Part shown: piece after piece, positions 36,556 to 46,619 of the stretch | How the letters are laid out: every line of letters begins with the position of its first letter | Position numbering within the stretch: the first letter of the stretch is position 1 | Source: Caldibacillus thermoamylovorans | GTDB lineage: Bacteria; Bacillota; Bacilli; Bacillales; Caldibacillaceae | Direction: 5' to 3' | DNA length: 64,000 nt | NCBI RefSeq assembly: GCF_000751775.1 | Contig: NZ_CCRF01000035.1 | Span: 62,001 to 126,000 of the forward strand | The notes under the pieces: generated by a model | What the model was told of the DNA's origin: nothing | Database searches by the model: none | Seen by the model: the letters and a program-made list of their open reading frames with translations, nothing else | Program-made: the position numbers and the translations under genes

Positions 36556-37332
36556 ATGGGGAAAGTTTATTTAGTCGGAGCGGGACCGGGTGATCCTGAA
36601 TTAATTACTGTTAAGGGTTTAAAAATTATCCAACATTCAGATGTAATCCTTTATGATCGTTTAGCTAACCAAGAATTACTTGCATATGCTAAAAAAGATG
36701 CCAAATTAATTTATTGCGGGAAAAGCCCGAACCAGCATACGTTATCACAGGAAAAAATAAATAGCTTGTTATGTAAGTTCGCTGCTCAAGGTAAAGTTGT
36801 TGCGAGATTAAAAGGTGGAGATCCTTTTATTTTTGGACGCGGAGCTGAAGAAGCAGAAGCGTTAAGGAAATGCGGGATCCCATTTGAAATTGTTCCGGGG
36901 ATTACTGCCGGTTCTGCTGTCCCTGCCTATGCAGGAATTCCCTTAACCCATCGAGATTACAGTTCCTCGGTTACTTTTATTTCCGGTGTTAGACAAGAAG
37001 GTGCCGATACGGAACAATATTGGCGATATTTGGCACAGGGAACGGACACAATTTGTGTCTATATGGGTGTAAAACAATTACCGAGTATTTGTGAACGACT
37101 AATTCGCTATGGAAAAAATCCATCCACACCAATCGCCATCATCCATTGCGGAACAACGACAAAACAAGAAACCGTAACAGGAACGCTGGAAAATATAATC
37201 GAGAAGGCAAAACATATTCAAAATCCGGCAATGATTGTCATTGGTGAAGTGGTCCGGTTAAGGGAAACGATTCAGTGGTTTGAATGGAATGCGGTTCAAC
37301 AAGCATTTCCAATTCAGGCAGCACTCGGTTAG
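36556..37332 (+). CDS. sumT: Uroporphyrinogen-III C-methyltransferase
   Basis: A 258-residue SAM-dependent methyltransferase converting uroporphyrinogen III to precorrin-2, toward siroheme. It has VYLVGAGPGDPELITVKG at the N-terminus, LKGGDPFIFGRGAEE, VPGITAGSAVPAYAGIPLTHR and a C-terminal MIVIGEVVRLR. ATG follows GAGGTGG. Equivalent to ylnD of B. subtilis; sirB follows but the dehydrogenase (ylnF/sirC) does not. Confidence 0.95.
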   Translation: MGKVYLVGAGPGDPELITVKGLKIIQHSDVILYDRLANQELLAYAKKDAKLIYCGKSPNQHTLSQEKINSLLCKFAAQGKVVARLKGGDPFIFGRGAEEAEALRKCGIPFEIVPGITAGSAVPAYAGIPLTHRDYSSSVTFISGVRQEGADTEQYWRYLAQGTDTICVYMGVKQLPSICERLIRYGKNPSTPIAIIHCGTTTKQETVTGTLENIIEKAKHIQNPAMIVIGEVVRLRETIQWFEWNAVQQAFPIQAALG

Positions 37333-37346
37333 TGAGGAGAAAGTGT

Positions 37347-38099
37347 ATGCTGGGAATTTTATATGTTTGTCACGGGAGTCGTGATTTAGCTGCAATAGCG
37401 GAAGTTCAGGATTTTATTGCTTTGGTGATGAATGAGGTCGATGTTTCGTTTCAGGAATGTTGTTTTTTAGAATTGGCTCAGCCTGATATCGACCAAGGGA
37501 TTGCCAAACTCATTGAAAAAGGTGTAACGAAAATCGCTGTCATTCCTGTGTTGCTATTAAGTGCCGGCCATTACTATATTGATATACCTAGAAAGCTCGA
37601 AGCAAACAAAGAAAAATATCCGAATATATCTTTTGCATACGGGAAACCCCTTGGTGTCCAAGATCGGTTAATTGATATTTTAGTAGACCGGATTAACGAA
37701 ACAGGTGTACCAATCAATCATCAGGCGAAAATCCTGTTGGTTGGAAGAGGCAGTACTTATCCGGAAACGAAAGTAGATATTGAAAGGCTTGCAAAAATGT
37801 TGAGCGAAAAAATCCATTTTAAAAATGTAAACTATTGTTTTTTGGCAGCTTGTAAACCGTCTTTTGCAGAGGAATTTGCATTGTCATTAAAAGGTAACTA
37901 TTCACAAGTATGGGTTGTTCCTTATTTATGGTTTACCGGATTTTTAATGAACGACTTGCAAAAGACCATCGTTACGCATAAAGATGTAAAAAAGCAAATT
38001 ATATTATCAAAGCAACTTGGAAGCCATCCAAACATAAAGGAAGCATTAAAGGATCGTGTTTACGAAACCGTTCAATCATTATCCTTTATTCGGGGATGA
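37347..38099 (+). CDS. sirB: Sirohydrochlorin ferrochelatase (CbiX/SirB type)
   Basis: A 250-residue chelatase inserting iron into sirohydrochlorin. It has VCHGSRD at the N-terminus and PVLLLSAGHYYIDIP with the metal-handling histidine; the second half repeats the fold (LLVGRGSTYPETK). ATG 37347 behind GGAG is the start; the longer open frame overlaps sumT and lacks a ribosome binding site. Equivalent to ylnE. Confidence 0.9.
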   Translation: MLGILYVCHGSRDLAAIAEVQDFIALVMNEVDVSFQECCFLELAQPDIDQGIAKLIEKGVTKIAVIPVLLLSAGHYYIDIPRKLEANKEKYPNISFAYGKPLGVQDRLIDILVDRINETGVPINHQAKILLVGRGSTYPETKVDIERLAKMLSEKIHFKNVNYCFLAACKPSFAEEFALSLKGNYSQVWVVPYLWFTGFLMNDLQKTIVTHKDVKKQIILSKQLGSHPNIKEALKDRVYETVQSLSFIRG

Positions 38100-38178
38100 C
38101 GTTGTGCCAAGAAGTGCCTTACATGGAGCAAAAATCCAGTTATAAAAGGTTTTTGTTGATTTTACGGGAGGGGTATTA

Positions 38179-39357
38179 ATGGCTGTTACAATGAAGGAAG
38201 AACAAAAAGGAATTCCGGCCCATGGTGGAAAACTGGTTCAGCGAGTTTTGTCGGGTCAGGAAAGAGAGTTTTATTTAAATATAGTAAAATCGTTAAAATC
38301 ATTAAAATTGGATCGTTGGAGTTTATCAGATTTAGAATTGATCGCGATTGGCGGTTTTAGCCCGCTTACCGGTTTCATGGGGGAAAAGGATTATTTACGG
38401 GTGATAGAGGAAATGCGCCTTAGTGATGGTACGCTTTGGAGTATTCCCATTACTCTCCCCGTGTCCAACGATGATGCGGATCTATATGATATTGGTAAAG
38501 AGATAGCCCTTAAAGGGGAAGATGGTATTGTCTATGGAATTCTACGGTTGGAGGAAAAATATTATCCTGATAAAGAAAAAGAAGCACAACTTGTTTACGG
38601 GACGACCGACCTAAACCACCCGGGTGTGAAAAAATTATTTGAAAGAGGTGATGTTTATTTTGCCGGCCCGGTCTATTTATTAAACCGGATCGACCACGGC
38701 CAATTTGAAGACTTCTATTTCGAACCGGCTGAAACAAGAAAATTATTTGCCGACTTGGGCTGGAAAACAATCGTCGGTTTTCAAACGAGAAATCCCGTTC
38801 ACCGGGCCCATGAATATATTCAAAAATGTGCCTTGGAATCTGTCGATGGTTTGTTACTCAACCCGCTCATCGGTGAAACAAAATCCGATGATGTTCCGGC
38901 TGATATAAGAATGGAGAGTTATCAAGTTATTTTGAAAAACTATTTTCCTAAAGATCGGGCCAGGCTCGTGATTTATCCTGCCGCTATGCGTTACGCCGGA
39001 CCGAAAGAAGCCATTTTGCATGCAATTGTCCGGAAAAATTACGGGTGCACGCATTTTATTGTCGGACGTGATCATGCCGGTGTCGGTGACTATTATGGAA
39101 CATATGAGGCGCAAGAATTAATTTCCAAATATGAGGATGAATTAGAAATCCAAATTTTAAAATTCGAGCATGCTTTTTATTGCACAAAATGCGGGAATAT
39201 GGCGACAGCAAAAACTTGCCCTCATGACAAGTCTGCACATGTTCATTTGAGTGGCACAAAGGTGCGGGAAAAACTTCGCAATGGGGAAGACTTGCCTAAG
39301 GAATTTTCGCGTCCGGAAGTTGCTGAAGTATTAAGAAAAGGATATGCAACAAACTGA
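38179..39357 (+). CDS. sat: Sulfate adenylyltransferase (ATP sulfurylase)
   Basis: A 392-residue enzyme making APS from sulfate and ATP. It has [14 protein letters not shown] (HxxH, about 206), [12 protein letters not shown] (about 295) and a C-terminal zinc-binding [16 protein letters not shown] (about 334-348). ATG follows GGGAGGGG. With cysC, cysH and cysJI it completes sulfate-to-sulfide reduction. No sulfate permease gene is in the cluster. Confidence 0.96.
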   Translation: MAVTMKEEQKGIPAHGGKLVQRVLSGQEREFYLNIVKSLKSLKLDRWSLSDLELIAIGGFSPLTGFMGEKDYLRVIEEMRLSDGTLWSIPITLPVSNDDADLYDIGKEIALKGEDGIVYGILRLEEKYYPDKEKEAQLVYGTTDLNHPGVKKLFERGDVYFAGPVYLLNRIDHGQFEDFYFEPAETRKLFADLGWKTIVGFQTRNPVHRAHEYIQKCALESVDGLLLNPLIGETKSDDVPADIRMESYQVILKNYFPKDRARLVIYPAAMRYAGPKEAILHAIVRKNYGCTHFIVGRDHAGVGDYYGTYEAQELISKYEDELEIQILKFEHAFYCTKCGNMATAKTCPHDKSAHVHLSGTKVREKLRNGEDLPKEFSRPEVAEVLRKGYATN

Positions 39358-39424
39358 TTGAAGGAAAAAAAGCGCGTGGCAAACCTATTTGCGATGTTTA
39401 AACCGGCCGGCTAAAACTAAAGTC

Positions 39425-39515
39425 GTCCTGTTACTACTCATGTCTACCTTCATCCTGTGGACCAAGTGCCCCGCAGGAGAACAGATTTGCTTCTTTTACT
39501 CAAATAAGTCAACGG
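39425..39515. repeat. Partial copy of the dispersed element seen at 4146
   Basis: GTGCCCCGCAGGAGAACAGA followed by TTTGCTTCTTTTACTC matches, with changes, the 4190-4225 part of copy 1. It lies in the gap before cysC. Confidence 0.4.
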
Positions 39516-39542
39516 TAACAATTAGAATTTGGGGGAAATGGA

Positions 39543-40154
39543 ATGGGAAATGCAACGAATATTGTTTGGCATGATTCAAAAGTGACGAAGGAAGACCGCC
39601 AAATATTAAAAAAACATAAAAGTGCCGCTGTTTGGTTTACCGGTTTATCCGGTTCAGGAAAGTCCACACTTACCGTTGCCGTGGAAAAGGAACTTCACCA
39701 ACTGGGCGTCCACACTTATCGCTTAGATGGAGATAATATTCGGTTTGGCTTAAACAAAGATTTAGGTTTTAGTCCCGAGGATCGGGCAGAGAATATTCGC
39801 CGGATTGGAGAAGTAGCAAAATTAATGGTTGATGCCGGATTAATTACATTGACAGCCTTTATATCTCCTTACCAAAAAGATCGGGACAAAGCAAGAGAGA
39901 TTATTGGTGAAGCGGAATTTATCGAAGTTTATGTAAAATGCAGCTTGGAAACTTGTGAAAATCGCGATCCAAAAGGGCTGTATAAAAAAGCCCGTGCCGG
40001 TGAAATTAAGGAATTTACGGGCATTGATGCACCGTATGAAGAACCGGTAAACCCGGAATTAATCATCGATACAGAAAAACTGTCATTGGCCGAGTCTGTT
40101 CAAACCGTGATTCACTATTTACTTGAAAAAGGTTTTATTCCAAAAACAAATTAA
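39543..40154 (+). CDS. cysC: Adenylylsulfate kinase
   Basis: A 203-residue kinase converting APS to PAPS: P-loop GLSGSGKST (about 33-41), [32 protein letters not shown] and [13 protein letters not shown] follows GGGGGAA. Its presence means PAPS is made, so CysH may use PAPS despite carrying the iron-sulfur motif of APS reductases. Confidence 0.95.
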   Translation: MGNATNIVWHDSKVTKEDRQILKKHKSAAVWFTGLSGSGKSTLTVAVEKELHQLGVHTYRLDGDNIRFGLNKDLGFSPEDRAENIRRIGEVAKLMVDAGLITLTAFISPYQKDRDKAREIIGEAEFIEVYVKCSLETCENRDPKGLYKKARAGEIKEFTGIDAPYEEPVNPELIIDTEKLSLAESVQTVIHYLLEKGFIPKTN

Positions 40155-40232
40155 TGAAATCCATTTTACAATGAACAAAACAGGATGCGCTTGGCGTTTT
40201 TTCAACAAACAAATGAATAAGAAAATTTGTTG

Positions 40233-40261
40233 TTGACATATGATTTGAATTGTTTTATTAT
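40233..40261 (+). promoter_or_regulatory. Promoter of the trp operon leader
   Basis: TTGACA (40233-40238), 17 bp, TATTAT (40256-40261), about 30 nt before the first T-box. Confidence 0.75.
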
Positions 40262-40289
40262 TAATTTCAATAAATCGAAAATTTTCAGG

Positions 40290-40543
40290 CGATGAAGAAG
40301 AAGAGTATTCTATTTTGACACAAAAAGAGAGCCGGTGGATGGTGCGAACCGGTGTGATCGGATAGAAGAATGGGCTTCTGAGCTTCCAAACCGAACCAAA
40401 ATTTCGCAGTAGGCTTTGGCGATATTGTCTTGTCGTTATCTGAGACAGTTTAAGTTTATAATACTTAAACGCTAAAGTGAGCTGTTACAGCTAATAAAGG
40501 TGGTACCGCGGTCCCTCGTCCTTTACGGATGGAGGGACTTTTT
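40290..40543 (+). promoter_or_regulatory. Tryptophan T-box leader 1 with terminator
   Basis: T-box leader: AGAGAGCCGGTGGATGG stem I start, specifier TGG (Trp) in AGAATGGGCTTC (40371-40373), T-box motif AAGGTGGTACCGCGG (40498-40512), and terminator GTCCCTCgtcc/ggatGGAGGGAC + T5 (40511-40543). Uncharged tRNA-Trp should stabilise the antiterminator. Confidence 0.93.
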
Positions 40544-40589
40544 GCATTTTGTAAAGAAAAAACAGAACATGAATAAATCGATGAGTAAG

Positions 40590-40920
40590 AAGAGTAGGCA
40601 GTTTTGAAGCGTTGCAGAGAGCCGGTGTTGGTGGGATTCCGGTACGTGGATAGTTGCTGAATGGCCTTACGAGAGGTGGGCTGAACAACAAAGACGGGAT
40701 GTGGATTCGCAAGTTAGATCGAATTTTTCCCGATGTTAAGTAGGTAAACCCGTTTTTCCGGCGTTACACGGATAGGATATCAGATGAATATAATGCAAAT
40801 ATTTTCATCCCGTATCCGAAAAAGATGAAAAGTATTTAATGCTTTTCAACAGAGGTGGCACCGCGGTAATCAATCGCCCTCTGCAGACATAAGTCGTTTG
40901 TGTTTGCAGGGGGCTTTTTA
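40590..40920 (+). promoter_or_regulatory. Tryptophan T-box leader 2 with terminator
   Basis: A second full T-box: GCAGAGAGCCGGTG, specifier TGG in GCTGAATGGCC (40662-40664), T-box motif AGAGGTGGCACCGCGG (40851-40865), terminator GCCCTCTGCA/TTGCAGGGGGC + T5 (40876-40919). It lies in series with leader 1, so both must be read through to reach trpE. Confidence 0.93.
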
Positions 40921-40944
40921 TTTTTGAAAAAGAAGGGAGAAAAA

Positions 40945-42345
40945 ATGATGGGAGAAACACCGCTTTATAAATTTAAACGAATAAAAAATTTAACATTCAC
41001 GCCAACGGATATCTATCTCCGTTTGACCGGGAAGAAAAAGTTTCTCTTGGAAAGTACCTTTCAGCACGAAGAAAAAGGCAAATATTCGTTTCTTGGGGAA
41101 GATCCTTACTTGGAATTTATCGGCATAGGAAACGAAACAACTATGATGAATCATGAGACCGGTCGTTCAGAAAAATTAACCGAAAATGCCTTAACGGTCA
41201 TCAAAAAACAATTACCGAAAATCGATGTAAATCTCCCGCTTCCGTATTACGGAGGGGCAATTGGCTTTATTAGTTATGATACCATTCGGCAGTATGAGTA
41301 TATTGGTGAAGATCTTCCGGATGATATTGGAATGCCGGATATTCATCTGATGGTTTTTAAAAATACGATTGTCGTTGATCATAAAAATCAAGTGATTTAT
41401 TTAATCGTGATGAACCCGGATTATGAACCGGAAGAGCGATTAAATGAACGATTACAGCAACTCCAAGCCGTTTTAGTGAATCCGTTCCAGGAGAAGGTTC
41501 CGGTAATGGAGCCAATCCAATTTTCCCCTGATACAACAGCGGAAGAGTTTAAGAGAAATGTAGAAGTGGCTAAGGAGTATATACGAAAAGGTGATATTTT
41601 TCAGATCGTTTTGTCACATAGGTTTACCGCCGAGTTGAGACAAAACCCGTTTCACCTGTATCAAAGACTGAGAGAAGCCAATCCGTCCCCGTACATGTTT
41701 TTTATCGATTTTGAAGATTATATTGTTCTTGGCGCATCTCCGGAAAGCTTAGTACAGACGAAAGGGAGGACCATTATTACCAATCCAATTGCCGGAACAC
41801 GTCCACGCGGAAATACCGAAGAAGAGGATGCCCGGCTTGTCCAAGAACTGTTGGCAGATGAAAAAGAACTGGCCGAACATCGAATGTTGGTCGATTTAAG
41901 CAGGAATGATCTAGGGCGTGTTTCCGAAATAGGTACGATTGAATTGCCAACCTATATGAAAATTGAAAAATATCAACATGTGATGCATATTGTTTCAGAA
42001 GTAAAAGGCAAGCTGAGAGAAGAATTTACTAGCATTGACGCTTTAATTTCATGCTTGCCGGCAGGAACGGTTTCCGGAGCACCGAAAATCAGAGCCATGC
42101 AAATTATTAATGAGCTCGAGAACAAGAAACGAGGCGTATATGCCGGCGGGATTGGGTTTATCAATTTTAATTTCGATATGAATATTGCCCTGGCCATTCG
42201 TTCCCTCGTTGTCAAGGATGGAAAGGCGCATTTACAAGCCGGAGCGGGTATTGTTTATGACTCGGACCCGGAAACGGAATACATGGAGACGGTGAATAAA
42301 GCCAAATCATTAATGGAGGTGGCGGGAAATGTACTTATTGATTGA
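40945..42345 (+). CDS. trpE: Anthranilate synthase component I
   Basis: A 466-residue enzyme forming anthranilate from chorismate with TrpG. The feedback motif LLES (in KKFLLESTF) is present, so tryptophan inhibition is likely. The core motifs ASPESLV, IAGTRPRGNTEEED, MLVDLSRNDLGRV, PAGTVSGAPKIRAM and GAGIVYDSDPETEY are intact. ATG 40945 (or 40948) follows AGAAGGGAG; the open frame extends back into the T-box terminator and is not used there. First gene of trpEGDCFBA. Confidence 0.96.
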   Translation: MMGETPLYKFKRIKNLTFTPTDIYLRLTGKKKFLLESTFQHEEKGKYSFLGEDPYLEFIGIGNETTMMNHETGRSEKLTENALTVIKKQLPKIDVNLPLPYYGGAIGFISYDTIRQYEYIGEDLPDDIGMPDIHLMVFKNTIVVDHKNQVIYLIVMNPDYEPEERLNERLQQLQAVLVNPFQEKVPVMEPIQFSPDTTAEEFKRNVEVAKEYIRKGDIFQIVLSHRFTAELRQNPFHLYQRLREANPSPYMFFIDFEDYIVLGASPESLVQTKGRTIITNPIAGTRPRGNTEEEDARLVQELLADEKELAEHRMLVDLSRNDLGRVSEIGTIELPTYMKIEKYQHVMHIVSEVKGKLREEFTSIDALISCLPAGTVSGAPKIRAMQIINELENKKRGVYAGGIGFINFNFDMNIALAIRSLVVKDGKAHLQAGAGIVYDSDPETEYMETVNKAKSLMEVAGNVLID

Positions 42346-42916
42346 TAACTATGATTCTTTCACATATAACCTATACCAATATATTTCCGAGCAAAAAGTG
42401 AATATAAAAGTAGTCCGTAATGACCAAATTTCAATAGAGGAAATTGCTGCATTAAAACCGGAAGCGATTATTATTTCTCCCGGACCCGGTACGCCTGAAG
42501 AAGCGGGAATTTGTATCGAAACAGTGCAACGTTTTTACCAATCTGTCCCGATTTTAGGTGTTTGTTTAGGACACCAAACAATTGCCGTGGCATTAGGGGG
42601 CAAATTAAGGCAGGCCAAGGAAATTAAGCACGGAAAAACTTCTTTTATATCTCATAATGGTCAAGGGGTATTTACGGATTTGCCGGAGCCGGTGGAAGTC
42701 ATGCGCTACCATTCTCTTGTCATTGATGAACAAGTTATCCCGGACTCACTGGAGATTGTTGCCAAATCCATTGATGATCATGAAATCATGGCTGTTCAAC
42801 ATCGACATTTTCCAACTTACGGAATCCAGTTTCATCCGGAATCGATTGGTACAGAAGTGGGCAAACAAATGATTCGTAACTTTTTACAAAAAACAAGAGA
42901 GGAGATTATAAGATGA
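42329..42916 (+). CDS. trpG: Anthranilate synthase component II (glutamine amidotransferase)
   Basis: A 195-residue class I amidotransferase: IDNYDSFTYNL, SPGPGTPEEAG, nucleophile in GVCLGHQTIA, and HPESIGTE. It overlaps trpE by 17 nt and has GGAGGTGG upstream. Unlike B. subtilis, where the shared subunit sits in the folate operon, the gene is inside the trp operon. It could also serve PabB. Confidence 0.94.
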   Translation: MYLLIDNYDSFTYNLYQYISEQKVNIKVVRNDQISIEEIAALKPEAIIISPGPGTPEEAGICIETVQRFYQSVPILGVCLGHQTIAVALGGKLRQAKEIKHGKTSFISHNGQGVFTDLPEPVEVMRYHSLVIDEQVIPDSLEIVAKSIDDHEIMAVQHRHFPTYGIQFHPESIGTEVGKQMIRNFLQKTREEIIR

Positions 42917-43935
42917 AAGCTTATTTGGAGAAGTTGATCAGCGGTGAAGATTTAACTTTTGAAGAAATGAAAGAAGTAACGGAATACTGTCTGGAAAAAG
43001 CGACCGATTCGGAAATCGCCGCCTTACTGACCGCCATGCAGGCAAAAGGAGAGACGGCTGAGGAAATTGCCGGAATCGTTGATGTCATTTTAGCAAAGTC
43101 TACGTTTAAAATACCTGTCATTACCGACGCAATCGATAATTGTGGCACAGGTGGCGATAAATCTTTCAGTTTCAATATTAGTACCACGTCCGCATTTGTC
43201 ATTGCCGGAGCCGGGATCAAGGTTGCCAAACACGGAAACCGCAGTATCACAAGTAAATCAGGCAGTGCCGATGTGCTGGAAGCCTTAGGAGTTTCCTTAA
43301 CCCTTTCAAAAGAACATGTTGAAGAATTATTGCAGGAAAATAACATTGCTTTCTTATTTGCACCCAATGTTCATTCGTCATTAAAACCATTTACAAAAGT
43401 AAGAAGGGAACTTGGTATCCGCACGGTTTTCAATATTATCGGACCTTTAACAAACCCGGTTCATTTGAACGCTCAATTACTTGGTGTTTATGACAAAACA
43501 TTTTTGAAAATGTTGGCAACAGCATTGAATCGATTAGGCAGAAAGAGAGCGGTCGTGATTAATGGGGCCGGCAATCTCGATGAAGCAACCCTTGCCGGTG
43601 ATAATCATCTTGTTTTTTTAAACAATGGAGAAATCACTTCCTTTACGTTGTCACCGGACGATGTCAATTTGCCAACCTATGCAAAAGAAGAGATTCGTGG
43701 GGGAACTGCACAGGAGAATGCAGACATTTTATTGAGCGTACTAAAGGGGAAAAAGAGTGCTTATTATGATACGGTTTTGCTGAATGCCGGACTGGGAATT
43801 TTTGCGAGCGGAAAAGTTAACTCAATTCAGGATGGAATTGAGAAGGCAAGGGAAAGCATCGAGTCGGGTGCCGCATTGAAACGATTGGAATACTTAATTG
43901 ATTACAGTAAAAAAGTTCCGAGCGGGGTGTCTTAA
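42913..43935 (+). CDS. trpD: Anthranilate phosphoribosyltransferase
   Basis: A 340-residue enzyme adding phosphoribose to anthranilate: the DNCGTGGDKSFSFNIST PRPP-binding loop, KHGNRSITSKSGSADVLEALG and GPLTNPVH. It overlaps trpG by ATGA. Family length and motifs are normal. Confidence 0.96.
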   Translation: MKAYLEKLISGEDLTFEEMKEVTEYCLEKATDSEIAALLTAMQAKGETAEEIAGIVDVILAKSTFKIPVITDAIDNCGTGGDKSFSFNISTTSAFVIAGAGIKVAKHGNRSITSKSGSADVLEALGVSLTLSKEHVEELLQENNIAFLFAPNVHSSLKPFTKVRRELGIRTVFNIIGPLTNPVHLNAQLLGVYDKTFLKMLATALNRLGRKRAVVINGAGNLDEATLAGDNHLVFLNNGEITSFTLSPDDVNLPTYAKEEIRGGTAQENADILLSVLKGKKSAYYDTVLLNAGLGIFASGKVNSIQDGIEKARESIESGAALKRLEYLIDYSKKVPSGVS

Positions 43936-43936
43936 G

Positions 43937-44719
43937 TTGACCATATTAGATGAAATTATTGCAAAGAAAAAAGACGAGATAAAGACATTAACCGGTCAAA
44001 CCTTTCAACCGGTTGCCTATGAACCAGTCCCGACTTTTCAAAGTTTAGTAGCTGCTTCTTCACAAATGAATATTATTGCTGAAATTAAGCGGTCATCACC
44101 ATCAAGAGGAGCGATAAACACAACTGTTGATCCTGCCGATCAAGCGAAAAGGTATGAAGCACTTGGAGCAAAAGCAATCTCTGTTTTAACGGACCAAGCT
44201 TTTTTTAACGGTTCAATAGAAGATTTGATTCAGGTGCGGAAAACCGTCCGGCTACCGATTTTATGTAAAGATTTTATGATTGATCCGGTGCAAATAGATC
44301 GGGCAAAAGCAGCAGGGGCAAACATTATTTTATTAATCGTCGCTGCCCTATCGGATGCCCAACTGGCTGAATTGTACCAATATGCAGTTGAAAACGACTT
44401 GGAAGTGCTTGTGGAAGTGCATGATGAGGAAGAAATGGAACGGGCATTACGACTGGAACCGGAAATAATCGGCATCAATAACCGCAATTTAAAAACGTTT
44501 GAGGTAAACTTGGCAACAACGGAAAGGCTTGCTTCGATGGTTCGCGGCATGAAGACGATTTTAATCAGTGAAAGTGGTATGAAGCAACAAGGAGATGTTA
44601 TACGTGTTCGGAATGCCGGGGCGAATGCCGTTTTAGTCGGCGAAACGTTTATGCGGGCGGAGAATTTGGAAGAAACTTTTAAATCGTTCCAGGTTTCATT
44701 ATTTCAAAATATAAACTGA
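43937..44719 (+). CDS. trpC: Indole-3-glycerol phosphate synthase
   Basis: A 260-residue TIM-barrel enzyme: IIAEIKRSSPSRG, AISVLTDQAFFNGS, LCKDFMIDPVQI, EVHDEEEMERAL, IGINNRNLKTF, LISESGM. It starts at TTG 43937, just after the trpD stop, behind GGGGTG. The open frame reaches back into trpD but that part is not family-like. Confidence 0.95.
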   Translation: MTILDEIIAKKKDEIKTLTGQTFQPVAYEPVPTFQSLVAASSQMNIIAEIKRSSPSRGAINTTVDPADQAKRYEALGAKAISVLTDQAFFNGSIEDLIQVRKTVRLPILCKDFMIDPVQIDRAKAAGANIILLIVAALSDAQLAELYQYAVENDLEVLVEVHDEEEMERALRLEPEIIGINNRNLKTFEVNLATTERLASMVRGMKTILISESGMKQQGDVIRVRNAGANAVLVGETFMRAENLEETFKSFQVSLFQNIN

Positions 44720-44738
44720 AAAGCATTAACCGACAGGA

Positions 44739-44771
44739 AGACCCCCATTGATGGAAGTGTCACTTTATGAA
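44739..44771. repeat. Dispersed hairpin fragment in the trpC-trpF gap
   Basis: GGAAGACCCCCATTGATGGA then AGTGTCACTTTATG. It matches, inverted, the sequence at 57203-57236 (GAAGACCCCCCACTGATGGA then AGTTTCACTTTA). The copy here is partial; the one at 57 kb keeps the full hairpin. Confidence 0.55.
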
Positions 44772-44806
44772 AACAAAGATTTTACAGGAAAGGAAGTGAG
44801 CCATAC

Positions 44807-45448
44807 ATGCTTGTGAAAATATGCGGTATTCAAACTTTGGAAGCAGCCCGGACAGCTGTTCAAGGGGGCGCTGATTTTATCGGATTCGTTTTTGCTGACA
44901 GCCGGAGAAAAATCACCCCTGAAACGGCCCGGGAAATTGCGAACGCATTGCCGAAACAAGTAAAGAAGGTAGGTGTATTTGTTAATGAAACGGTTGAAAA
45001 AATGACAGAGATTGCGAATATGGTGGGCTTGGATTTTTTGCAACTTCATGGCAATGAGCCGGCAAGTGTAGCCGAAAAACTACCATTACCGGTGATCAAA
45101 GCATATTCAGCCGATTTAATCAATCATTCTGAAATAAGGTCCTATCCTTGTGACTATTACTTGATTGATAGTCCAAAAGGAAAATATCACGGTGGTACCG
45201 GGAAAACATTTGATTGGAAGATTGCAAAGGATTTCGAGTTGGACCGTCGCAAACTTATTTTGGCGGGAGGTTTGACACCGGATAATGTCCGGGAGGCAAT
45301 TACGGTTGTTGGTCCGGTTGGGGTTGACGTTTCCAGTGGTGTAGAGACAGATGAAAAAAAAGATACGGAAAAAATTCGTGAATTTATTAAACAAGCAAAA
45401 TCGACGGGAAAGGATGAGTCCATTGACAACTTATACAATGCCAGATAA
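44807..45448 (+). CDS. trpF: Phosphoribosylanthranilate isomerase
   Basis: A 213-residue barrel: [67 protein letters not shown] follows AGGAAGTGAG. Its 3' end overlaps trpB by about 35 nt, suggesting coupled translation. Confidence 0.94.
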   Translation: MLVKICGIQTLEAARTAVQGGADFIGFVFADSRRKITPETAREIANALPKQVKKVGVFVNETVEKMTEIANMVGLDFLQLHGNEPASVAEKLPLPVIKAYSADLINHSEIRSYPCDYYLIDSPKGKYHGGTGKTFDWKIAKDFELDRRKLILAGGLTPDNVREAITVVGPVGVDVSSGVETDEKKDTEKIREFIKQAKSTGKDESIDNLYNAR

Positions 45449-46619
45449 AACAGGGCGATACGGAAATTTTGGCGGGAGATTTGTACCGGAATTATTAATG
45501 CCGGCATTATTGGAACTGGAGGAAGTCTATGAAACAGCAAAAAATGATCCTGCATTTTTACAACAAGTGGAATATTATTTAAAACAATATGTCGGGAGGG
45601 AAACACCGCTTTATTTTGCCGAGCAATTGACGAAAAAGCTCGGCGGACCGAAAATTTATTTAAAACGGGAAGATTTAAATCATACCGGTGCCCATAAAAT
45701 TAATAATACAATTGGTCAGGCGCTGTTGACACTGAGGATGGGCAAGAAAAAAGTGGTTGCTGAAACAGGTGCGGGACAACACGGGGTAGCTACTGCAACG
45801 GTCTGTGCCCTATTTGGCTTAGAATGTATCGTGTTTATGGGTGTTGAGGATATTGAACGGCAAAAATTAAATGTCTTTCGCATGGAAATGTTAGGGGCTG
45901 AAGTAAGAGGCGTATCCAGTGGCAGCGGGACATTGAAGGATGCCACCAATGAAGCGTTACGCTACTGGGCGGCTCATGTGACCGATACCCACTATATACT
46001 AGGTTCTGCAGTTGGTCCGCACCCGTTTCCGCTGATCGTTCGTGATTTTCAGTCAGTGATCGGTAAAGAAACAAAACGGCAAATCGTTGAACAGACAGGA
46101 AAGTTACCGGATGCTGTCGTCGCTTGTGTCGGTGGGGGAAGCAATTCAATCGGTATGTTTTATCCATTTATTGAAGACGAGTTCGTTAAACTATATGGGG
46201 TTGAAGCGGCAGGAAAAGGTGTGGATACCGATTTGCATGCGGCTACTCTAACAAAAGGGGACGTCGGAATTTTGCACGGGACCTTGTCAAAACTTTTACA
46301 AGATGAACATGGGCAAATAACAGAAGCCTTCTCAATATCGGCAGGCCTGGATTATCCGGGAGTCGGTCCGGAACATAGTCATTTACATGAAACGAAGCGA
46401 GTCACATATGAAGCTGTAACTGATGAAGAAGCACTGGACGCCTTTCAATTTTTAACAAAAACGGAAGGGATTATTCCGGCGTTGGAAAGTGCCCATGCAG
46501 TTGCTTATGCGATGAAACTGGCAAGAACGATGTCGCCGGATGAGACCATGGTTATTTGTTTATCCGGTCGGGGCGATAAAGATGTGGAACAAGTAAAAAG
46601 CCGATTGGAGGAAAGATAA
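45414..46619 (+). CDS. trpB: Tryptophan synthase beta chain
   Basis: About 401 residues. PLP lysine in [25 protein letters not shown], the glycine-rich [13 protein letters not shown] phosphate loop, and [10 protein letters not shown] are all present. ATG 45414 is taken; TTG 45423 with AAAGG 9 nt upstream is also possible. The stop is immediately followed by the trpA ATG. Confidence 0.95.
   Translation: MSPLTTYTMPDKTGRYGNFGGRFVPELLMPALLELEEVYETAKNDPAFLQQVEYYLKQYVGRETPLYFAEQLTKKLGGPKIYLKREDLNHTGAHKINNTIGQALLTLRMGKKKVVAETGAGQHGVATATVCALFGLECIVFMGVEDIERQKLNVFRMEMLGAEVRGVSSGSGTLKDATNEALRYWAAHVTDTHYILGSAVGPHPFPLIVRDFQSVIGKETKRQIVEQTGKLPDAVVACVGGGSNSIGMFYPFIEDEFVKLYGVEAAGKGVDTDLHAATLTKGDVGILHGTLSKLLQDEHGQITEAFSISAGLDYPGVGPEHSHLHETKRVTYEAVTDEEALDAFQFLTKTEGIIPALESAHAVAYAMKLARTMSPDETMVICLSGRGDKDVEQVKSRLEER

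Noticed and set aside
40290-40920. TRAP (MtrB) binding leader for trpE
   Set aside because: No run of spaced GAG/TAG triplets; two clear T-boxes explain the control.
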